Assembly: GCA_963725035.1 (NCBI GenBank)
Contig: CAVRWX010000019.1
Location: 1-64,000, forward strand
DNA from: JALZKA01 sp963725035
GTDB taxonomy: Bacteria > Actinomycetota > Thermoleophilia > Solirubrobacterales > 70-9
Length of the DNA stretch: 64,000 nt
Direction of reading: 5' to 3'
A program made the translations under genes and the position numbers. Positions 58,149-64,000 of the stretch are shown here, in pieces (position 1 is the stretch's first letter; the number at the start of each line of letters is the position of its first letter). The notes beneath the pieces are model-generated. The model searched no databases. It was not told the DNA's origin and saw only the letters and a program-made list of their open reading frames with translations.

Positions 58149-60464
58149 TTGGGTGAGGTACCTGGCACCAGGCGGGTACGGATCAGGGTCACCGGGACGG
58201 TCCAGGGCGTCGGGTTCCGGCCGTTCGTCTACCGCTCCGCTCTCGAGCTCGGACTTGCCGGCCACGTACTGAACGACGAGCACGGGGTCGTCGTCGAGGC
58301 CGAGGGGCCCGAGACCACGATCGGCGAGCTCGTCTTCCTCCTGGAGCACGAGGCGCCGCCCCTCGCCGTGGTCGAGTCGGTGGCTGCCGAGCGCGTGGAG
58401 CCCACGAGCGAGAGCGGCTTCCGGATCCTGCCCTCTGAGAGCCATGGCGAGGCGGACGCGATGGTTTCAGCCGATATGGCCACGTGCGACGCGTGCTTGG
58501 CCGAGCTCGCCGACCCCGCCGACAGGCGCTACCGCTACCCGTTCATCAACTGCACGGATTGCGGGCCGCGCTTCACGATCGTCAAGGGCGTCCCCTACGA
58601 CCGCCCGCAGACAACGATGGCGGACTTCCGGATGTGCCCGTTGTGCCAGGCCGAGTACGACGACCCGCTCAACCGCCGCTTCCACGCCCAGCCCAACGCC
58701 TGCCCAACCTGCGGCCCAACCGCACACCTGGTGCCAGGCACGGTGCCTGGCACCGAGGGCGGAGACGCGATCGCTCAGGCGGCGGCGATGCTTGCCGACG
58801 GCGCCATCCTGGCCGTCAAGGGGATCGGGGGCTATCACCTCGCCTGTGACGCGGCTTCCGAGGAGGCAGTCGGTGCGCTCAGGAGCCGCAAGCAACGTGA
58901 GGAGAAGCCATTTGCGCTGATGGCGACGGGCATCGAGGAGGCGCGCACGCTGGTCGAGCTGACTCCAGCCGAAGAGGAGCTCCTGCTCGGACGCGAGCGG
59001 CCGATCGTGATCGCCCGGCGTCGCGACGGGGCGTCGGTGGCCCAAGCGGTGGCGCCGCTGTCCCGCGACCTCGGAGTGATGCTCCCCTACGCGCCCCTCC
59101 AGCACGTGCTTCTCGCCGACTTCGGCCGCGCGCTGGTCATGACCTCGGCGAACGTTTCCGACGAGCCCATCGCGTACGGCGACGACGACGCGCGCGAGAG
59201 GCTCGGCAAGATCGCGGACGCCTTCCTCATCCACGACCGCCCGATCCACATGCGCACCGACGACTCGGTCGTGCGCAGCATCAGATCCGCGCCATTCGCG
59301 CCGCTGATGATGCGCCGCTCGCGCGGGTATGTGCCGCAGAGCGTGCGCCTGCCGCTCGAAGTGCCCGCGGCGCTTGGCTGTGGCGCCGAGCTCAAGAGCA
59401 CCTTCTGCGTCGCCAAGGGCGGCCGCGCGTGGCCCTCGCACCACATCGGCGACCTCAAGAACTTCGAGACGCTCTCCTCATTCCGCGAGGGCGTCGAGCA
59501 CTTCGAGCGGCTCTTCGCCATCGAGCCGCGCGTCATCGTGCACGACCTCCACCCGGACTACCTCTCGACGCGGTACGCGGTGGAGCGGGCGGACGACGAT
59601 CCCGAGCTGGAGCTCGTCGGCGTCCAGCACCACCACGCGCACCTCGCGGCGTGCCTCGCTGAGCATGGCGAAACGGGTGCGGCCCTGGGTGTGATCTTCG
59701 ACGGCACCGGCTACGGCGAGGACGCGTCCGTGTGGGGCGGCGAGCTCCTCGCCGGCGACCTCGCGGGATTCGAGCGTGCCGGCATGCTGATGCCCGTCCG
59801 CCTGCCCGGCGGCGATCGTGCGGTGCAGGAGCCCTGGCGGATGGCGGCGTCGTGGCTCTCGCACGCCATGGACGATGAGCTCCCTCCGATTCCGGACGGA
59901 CTTCGCGACCAAGTGAGCGCGTCCGAGTGGGAGGCGGTGTGCGGAATCGTCCAGACGGGCGCCGGGTCGCCGGTCACCACCAGTGCCGGCCGCCTGTTCG
60001 ACGCCGTCTCGGCTCTCTGCGGCATCCGGGCGGAGGTGACCTACGAAGGCCAGGCCGCGGCCGAGCTCGAGGGCGCGGCAGACCCGGAGGAGCTTGGCTC
60101 GTACGAGGTCCCGGTCGAAGGCGAAGGCGGGGCGCCGATCGTTCTCGATCCCAGGCCGGCGATCCGCGAACTCCTGAGCGATCTGAATGCGGGGGTCCGG
60201 GTGGAGACCGTCGCGGCGCGTTTTCACCGCGGGCTTGCCTCGGCAGCGGCGGCGGCGGCCGAGCGCGCCTGTCGCGCGCGCGGGCTCGAGACCGTAGTCC
60301 TGTCCGGCGGCGTGTTCCAGAACCGGCTCCTGCTCGAGCGCACTCGAGAGGGGCTCCAGGAGGCCGGTCTCAGGACGCTCGTGCCGGTTGCGCTCCCGCC
60401 CAACGACGGCGGCATCTCCTACGGCCAGATCGCGGTCGCCGCAGCGCGGCTCGCGCAAACCTGA
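58149..60464 (+). CDS. hypF: Carbamoyltransferase HypF with palindrome-derived inserts
   Basis: A 771-residue HypF from TTG 58149. Acylphosphatase domain with VTGTVQGVGFRPFVYR; two zinc units (CDACLAEL, NCTDCGPRFT, CPLCQAEY, CPTCGP); YrdC-like domain (AILAVKGIGGYHLACDA, MLPYAPLQHVLL); and the Kae1-like domain with HHHAHLAACLAEH, FDGTGYGEDASVWGGE and VVLSGGVFQNRLLLER. It makes the carbamoyl group for HypE. A 25-base palindrome at 58730-58754 adds VPGTVPGT in the linker before YrdC, and a related one at 58161 encodes VPGT near the start. Confidence 0.95.
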   Translation: MGEVPGTRRVRIRVTGTVQGVGFRPFVYRSALELGLAGHVLNDEHGVVVEAEGPETTIGELVFLLEHEAPPLAVVESVAAERVEPTSESGFRILPSESHGEADAMVSADMATCDACLAELADPADRRYRYPFINCTDCGPRFTIVKGVPYDRPQTTMADFRMCPLCQAEYDDPLNRRFHAQPNACPTCGPTAHLVPGTVPGTEGGDAIAQAAAMLADGAILAVKGIGGYHLACDAASEEAVGALRSRKQREEKPFALMATGIEEARTLVELTPAEEELLLGRERPIVIARRRDGASVAQAVAPLSRDLGVMLPYAPLQHVLLADFGRALVMTSANVSDEPIAYGDDDARERLGKIADAFLIHDRPIHMRTDDSVVRSIRSAPFAPLMMRRSRGYVPQSVRLPLEVPAALGCGAELKSTFCVAKGGRAWPSHHIGDLKNFETLSSFREGVEHFERLFAIEPRVIVHDLHPDYLSTRYAVERADDDPELELVGVQHHHAHLAACLAEHGETGAALGVIFDGTGYGEDASVWGGELLAGDLAGFERAGMLMPVRLPGGDRAVQEPWRMAASWLSHAMDDELPPIPDGLRDQVSASEWEAVCGIVQTGAGSPVTTSAGRLFDAVSALCGIRAEVTYEGQAAAELEGAADPEELGSYEVPVEGEGGAPIVLDPRPAIRELLSDLNAGVRVETVAARFHRGLASAAAAAAERACRARGLETVVLSGGVFQNRLLLERTREGLQEAGLRTLVPVALPPNDGGISYGQIAVAAARLAQT
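58161..58172. repeat. Short palindrome CCTGGCACCAGG at hypF start
   Basis: Twelve-base palindrome, a partial version of the GGTGCCAGGCACC family. It falls within codons 5-8 of hypF and encodes the PGT of VPGT, upstream of the conserved VRIRVTGTVQG. Confidence 0.55.
58730..58754. repeat. 25-base palindromic element inside hypF
   Basis: GGTGCCAGGCAC (58730-58741) and GTGCCTGGCACC (58743-58754) around a single G. It is the inverse of the intergenic copy at 25256-25280. In frame it encodes VPGTVPGT at about residues 195-202, between the zinc-finger and YrdC domains. Confidence 0.85.
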
Positions 60465-60465
60465 C

Positions 60466-61197
60466 TCAGGTCAGCCCGACGTACCAGAGCCCGAAGAGGA
60501 CGCCGAACGCGCCCAAGAGCGGGATCAGCAACGTCCGGTAGAAGGGCTCGATCGCCGGCCGCGTGAGGACCCACGCGAACGCCGCCGTGCAGGCCGCCAT
60601 CGACACGATCGACATCGGCGCGAACACAGCCATGGCAGCCATCGCCTCCAGCTGCGACGGAAGAGCTGCGATCAGAAGCAGGACGATCGCACCCGTCCCC
60701 GCAAGACCGTGAAGGACGCCGATCGAGAACGCCTGCCGGGGAGTCCTCACCTCCGTGTGAGCGTGGTCCCCCTGGTGGAGGTGGCGGTGCTCCTGCGTTT
60801 CATGTCCGTGTGGAGTCGCCCGGTAGTCACCGCGCTTCCACTTCCACAGGACGCGCACCGCCAGGAACAGGATCACGACGCCGACAGCCTTCTCGGCGCC
60901 GCTCTCGAGCCACGAAGGAAGCGACGTCTTGAAGACGATGAGCGGGATCCCGATCGCCAGGAGCGTGAACGCATGACCGGCGCCCCACCAGCCTCCCAGG
61001 CGGGCCGCCGAGCGCGTATCCGCGTCCTCGGCGGTCACCAGCGAAGTGACGGCCACCAGGTGGTCAGGGTCCGAGGCGTGACGGAGCCCCAGGAGGAACG
61101 CGAGCCCCAGGGCGACAAGCAGCGGGGCGCCCTCGAACAGGTTGGTGAGCGACTCGTCGAGGCTCTCGATCGGGTGATAGAGGAAGTCGAAGCTCAC
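60466..61197 (-). CDS. Nickel/cobalt transporter (HoxN/NixA/UreH-like)
   Basis: A 243-residue membrane protein starting at GTG 61197 (overlapping the regulator's stop, GTGA). The nickel-permease signature is LGLRHASDPDHLVAVTSL, with a second HGLAGTGAIVLLL motif. A cytoplasmic-loop His-cluster (HGHETQEHRHLHQGDHAH) is a likely metal-binding buffer. About six membrane segments. It sits tail-to-tail with hypF with one base between, and would supply nickel for HypA/HypB. It is regulated together with the Fur-family gene. Confidence 0.9.
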   Translation of the reverse strand: MSFDFLYHPIESLDESLTNLFEGAPLLVALGLAFLLGLRHASDPDHLVAVTSLVTAEDADTRSAARLGGWWGAGHAFTLLAIGIPLIVFKTSLPSWLESGAEKAVGVVILFLAVRVLWKWKRGDYRATPHGHETQEHRHLHQGDHAHTEVRTPRQAFSIGVLHGLAGTGAIVLLLIAALPSQLEAMAAMAVFAPMSIVSMAACTAAFAWVLTRPAIEPFYRTLLIPLLGAFGVLFGLWYVGLT

Positions 61198-61646
61198 GAC
61201 GCCGTCCTCGCGCACTCGGGGCATAGCCCCACGATCGGGAAATGGGAGAAGGCGGACTCGTATCCGAACTCCTCGCGCACCGCGCCGCGCACGCGCTCGA
61301 GCTGCTCAGAGGTCGCGGGCTTGCGCTTGCCGCACAGGTCGCACACCACATAGCCGTCAGCGAGCGACCCGGCAAGGGCATACAGGCCCGGCCCATGGCC
61401 CAGATGGACGTGGCGCACCAGGCCGATCGCCTCGAGGCGCTCGAGGTTGCGGTAGACGGAGGCGGGATCGCCGCCGCGGATCTCACCGGCGAGCTCCTCC
61501 GCAGTCCGCGGTCCGTCCGCGGCGAAGAGCGCTTCGAGGAGCAGGCGTCGCGCCGAGGAAACCCGCAGGCCCCGCTCGCGGACGGCGGTGATCGCCTCGT
61601 CGAGATCGCGCGCGGGAATGGCTGGGGCGGGATGGCTTGCGGTCAC
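61194..61646 (-). CDS. Fur-family regulator, probably nickel-responsive (Nur-like)
   Basis: About 150 residues from GTG 61646. Winged helix VSSARRLLLEALFAADG, SVYRNLERLEAIGLVRHV; regulatory metal site residues in HLGHGPGLYAL; structural zinc CxxC pairs in CDLCGK and CPEC. Placed directly upstream of and coupled to the nickel permease, it is most likely a nickel-uptake regulator (Nur) rather than an iron regulator. A perfect inverted repeat lies just upstream. A longer in-frame start at 61715 would run across that repeat and is less likely. Confidence 0.85.
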   Translation of the reverse strand: MTASHPAPAIPARDLDEAITAVRERGLRVSSARRLLLEALFAADGPRTAEELAGEIRGGDPASVYRNLERLEAIGLVRHVHLGHGPGLYALAGSLADGYVVCDLCGKRKPATSEQLERVRGAVREEFGYESAFSHFPIVGLCPECARTAS

Positions 61647-61660
61647 CGGATTCCAGCGAC

Positions 61661-61689
61661 TGTCAACTGCAAGTCCATCGCAGTTGACA
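61661..61689. promoter_or_regulatory. Perfect 10-bp inverted repeat upstream of the Fur/nickel permease operon
   Basis: Arms TGTCAACTGC (61661-61670) and GCAGTTGACA (61680-61689) with a 9-base spacer, 14 bases before the GTG. Perfect symmetry and position make it the likely autoregulatory site of the Fur-family protein, and so the nickel control of the permease. Confidence 0.72.
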
Positions 61690-61727
61690 CTACCCCTCCA
61701 GAACGCCCCCGTCAACCTCGCCGTAGA

Positions 61728-62616
61728 TCAGCCGCGGATGCCCTCGACGAGACCCCCCGGCGGCGGGAGCACCCAGAGCCGCTCGGCGTGCTCGATGACG
61801 TCGGCCACCGGCAGGTCGCGGACCGTGGCGCGGCTTTCCTTCTCCATCTGAGCGGCGAGCAGCTTCCACGCGTGCGCCACCTTGGCCACTCGCTGGAGCG
61901 GGCCCCAGGTGCCAACTTCCGTCAGGCGCTGGCCCTGGGCACGTGCGTCATCGGCGGTCAAGTCGCCGAATGGCACGCCCGTCTTTAAGACGTCCACCTT
62001 GGACGCGAGCGCCTCGGCGGCGCGCTCGGCTGAGACCCGGCCCGAAGCGATCAGGCGGATCGCCTCGGGCAGGAGCTCGTGCTCGGTGGTGTGGATCGCG
62101 TCCTCGAGCTCAGCAGCGTCGCGGCTGGCGGGGACCGGAACTGAGCGCTGGAGGATCGGTGCGCCGGTGTCAACGCCCTCATCCACGAAGTGCACGGTGA
62201 CGCCGGTGGTCTCTACGCCGGCGTCAAGCGCCTGTCCGATCGCGTCGAGGCCGGGAAATGAGGGCAGCAGGGCAGGGTGGACGTTCACGATCCGGTCGCG
62301 CCATTGCCCGATGAAGTCCGGCGAGAGCAGCTGCATGTAGCCGGCGAGGACGACCAGGTCGACCTCGTTCCTGGTCAGCCACTCGGAGATCGCCGCGTCG
62401 CGCTTCTCGCGGCTGTCGAAACCGTCGCCCGGAAAGCACTCGGCGGCGATCCCGGCATCCGTCGCACGGTCGAGCGCCATGGCGCCGGGCTTGTCCGAGG
62501 CGACCGCCACGACCTCGACGCCATCGCTTCCCATGCACCGTGTCCAGGATCGCCTGCAGGTTCGTGCCGGTGCCGGAGGCGAGCACTGCGATTCGGAACG
62601 AGCCGTCGGAACCCAA
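61728..62616 (-). CDS. purN: Phosphoribosylglycinamide formyltransferase with C-terminal extension (frameshifted)
   Basis: TTG 62616 begins FRIAVLASGTGTNLQAILDTVHG. A one-base break near 62535 leads to the main frame: VVAVASDKPGAMALDRA, VDLVVLAGYMQLLSPDF, catalytic INVHPALLPSFPG-type VNVHPALLPSFPG, VHFVDEGVDTGAPI. PurN is usually near 200 residues; this continues about 90 more (DVLKTGVPFGDLTADDARAQ to the VLPPPGGLVEG end) as an extra domain. It formylates GAR in purine synthesis. It is on the same strand as purH but separated by the hydrogenase island. Confidence 0.88.
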
Positions 62617-62646
62617 GATGCCGACAACCTATCTACGGCTTGGACC

Positions 62647-63057
62647 ATGAGGCGGATCGTACCTTGCTGCATGTGTCGTGACGGTCTTTGTGCGCTCTTG
62701 CGCGTTCGTCCCGCCGTCGTCGCGGCGAGCCCTCGATTCCGGAGGAGACCGTCAGCGGCGGATCATCGACATCACCTGTTACGGGCCGTGCGCGCCCGGA
62801 CCAATCCAAGAAGCCGTTCGAGGGTCACGCCGACGTCGTCGTCACCTACAAGAAGACAGGGCAGCAGGTCGCGCGAGTCCCGGTCGAGGGCAGCAAGTAC
62901 TCCGTCATCGTACCGCCCGGCCGCTACCGGATCGTTGCCGATGCCCTTCCCCGAGCAGGATTCGAACTGCTGGGTGGGCAACCCGCGCAGGCTCCACGTG
63001 ATTTCGGGACAGTCGGTGCGCAAGCGCCTCAAGGTCGAGAACGTCTGCGTCCAGTAG
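62647..63057 (+). pseudogene. Small secreted beta-sandwich-like protein, frame-broken
   Basis: Pieces in three frames: an N-terminal hydrophobic part starting near ATG 62647 (and ITCYGPCAPGPIQ), then ADVVVTYKKTGQQVARVPVEGSKYSVIVPPGRYRIVADA (residues given as location only; about 62830-62945) and finally SNCWVGNPRRLHVISGQSVRKRLKV to the stop at 63057. The Y-x-V-x-V-P-P-G-R-Y-R pattern is like surface carboxypeptidase-regulatory or prealbumin-like sandwich folds. At least two breaks. Function unknown. Confidence 0.45.
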
Positions 63058-63065
63058 GGATCCCG

Positions 63066-64000
63066 CTAAGCGGCGGCTTCGAGCTTCGGGAACTTGCCGC
63101 CCGTCGAGCGGATGACGCCGGCCGCGAGCATCGCGTCCACCTCGCCGAGAAGCTCTTCGGCCCGCCACTCGTTCCACTCGCCATACCCGGGCAGCTCGTC
63201 GTAGGCGTATTTCACGACGACCTTGGAGCGCCCGCCGCGCAGGATCTCGACGGCGCGCGTGCGCCCCACCGATGGAGATGCCTCCTCGACCACGCGCAGG
63301 ATCGCGTCGCGGATGTCCTCGTCGCCCCCGGAGGCATGCGTCCGCTTCGGCGGCGCTGCGATCTTCTCGGACGCCAGCATCGCGAGCGGCCCGTCGCACG
63401 AGTCGCAGCAACGACCCTCCGAGACAGGAGCCGAGCGGTCGCCGAAGTGCCTCAGGATCGCGACCCGGCGACACCCCTCGCCGTCGACGAAGCCCCAGAC
63501 CGCGCGGTACTGCGCCCACTTCTGCGACTTGGCCCCGGGGTCTTCGGTCTGGTTGATGAAGTAGACGTGGAGGCCCTTGTCCTGACCGGAGGCGAGGAGG
63601 ACGCAGCGCGACGGCAGACCGTCACGGCCCGCGCGCCCGGCCTCCTGGTAGTAGGCCTCGAGCGAGGAAGGGACGGCCTCGTGGATCACGGTGCGCACGT
63701 TGGCTTTGTCGACGCCCATGCCGAAGGCGTTCGTCGCCACGACCACGGGCGACTCCCCCGACATGAACGCCCGCTGCGCCTCGGCGCGGGGTTCGCGGTC
63801 CATCCCCGCGTGGTAGGCCGGCACCGGATGACCGAGTTCGCGGCTCAGCCGATCCGCCGTCGCGTCGGTGCGCTTGCGAGTGCCCGAGTAGACGATCGCG
63901 GGCAGCGCGCCGGGCTCCGCCAGAAGCGCGGAGACGGCCCGCTCGCGGGCGCGGTCGCCCGAGATCGGCTACAACGTCGTAGGAGAGGTTCGGCCGCTCG
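63066..64000 (-). CDS. recQ: RecQ-family ATP-dependent DNA helicase (5' part off window, frameshifted)
   Basis: The visible part is the second helicase domain onward: IVYSGTRKRTDATADRLSREL, AYHAGMDREPRAEAQRAFM, VVATNAFGMGVDKANVRTVIHEAVPSSLEAYYQEAGRAGRDG (three consecutive RecQ motifs), and a zinc-binding CRRV/CCDSCDG region, then a variable C-terminal domain. A frame change near 63960, in a GGG run, separates RPNLSYDVVADLG from DRARERAVSALL. The N-terminal ATPase domain lies beyond 64000. It unwinds DNA in recombination and repair. Confidence 0.88.

Noticed and set aside
59478..60458. Long minus-strand frame opposite the HypF C-terminal domain
   Set aside because: Antisense shadow of the conserved Kae1-like domain; no recognisable motif or start signal.

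Overview
The window is high-GC bacterial DNA with dense, overlapping genes and frequent GTG/TTG starts. The gene families point to a soil actinobacterium, most plausibly a deep-branching one such as Thermoleophilia/Solirubrobacterales: a CxNxxRSQ-type ArsC with a helical N-terminal extension, a group 1h-type hydrogenase with DUF5947/DUF6084 companions, paired Rrf2 regulators and lipoylated branched-chain oxoacid dehydrogenase genes. That placement is inference. No transposase, phage, CRISPR or rRNA was found; one tRNA (Lys, TTT) is present. No gene-free stretch exceeds 300 bases.

Layout. 1-5.2 kb: a SnoaL-like gene, an AlkZ-like winged-helix protein, and a divergent arsenic locus (aquaporin and arsC leftward; arsR, arsM and an R2-like ferritin-fold oxidase rightward) around a palindromic operator region. 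5.2-10.9 kb: a GST and a Baeyer-Villiger-type monooxygenase diverging from a TetR-like operator, a tandem pair of class A beta-lactamase-like hydrolases, a rhomboid protease and a duplicated-domain secreted protein. 10.9-20.6 kb: lipA, plsC and lipB, then a mesaconyl-CoA module (mct, MaoC hydratase, CitE-type lyase) coupled to ppdK and an RCK channel-like protein. 20.5-28.4 kb: a leftward lipoyl-enzyme region with Leu/Val dehydrogenase, E2, E1-beta, E1-alpha, an SRPBCC protein, a lipoyl-less degenerate E2-like protein, a DsbA-fold isomerase and lpd. 29-33 kb: thiE leftward and a TPP-riboswitch-led thiO-thiS-thiG operon rightward. 33.2-38.2 kb: a sulfate ABC transporter operon bracketed by two Rrf2 regulators. 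38.2-44.1 kb: tRNA-Lys, an HNH protein, and a leftward signalling operon (acidic secreted protein, Ser/Thr kinase, membrane protein, histidine kinase, OmpR-type regulator).

44.1-62.6 kb is the highlight. purH and purN, usually neighbours, lie on the same strand but are separated by a complete rightward [NiFe]-hydrogenase island: hypC, a second HypC-like gene, hypD, hypE, a 40-codon ORF, small and large subunits of a group 1h (high-affinity, atmospheric H2) enzyme, a NifU/Rieske-like protein, DUF5947, DUF6084, a 390-residue unknown, the maturation protease, hypA, hypB, a double-SIS protein and hypF. It is closed by a leftward nickel transporter and a Fur-family regulator with a perfect operator palindrome. 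The island would make, mature and nickel-load a hydrogenase for survival on trace H2. The window ends in a partial recQ.

Two cross-cutting features matter to any user. First, some twenty genes, many of them housekeeping, carry single-base frame breaks, several at homopolymers. These look like sequence or assembly indels rather than real pseudogenes, so such genes are given here as single loci. Second, two families of short palindromes (GGTGCCAGGCACC and GGGGTCAGACCCC) occur both between genes and in-frame inside genes, including hypF and the DUF5947 gene.
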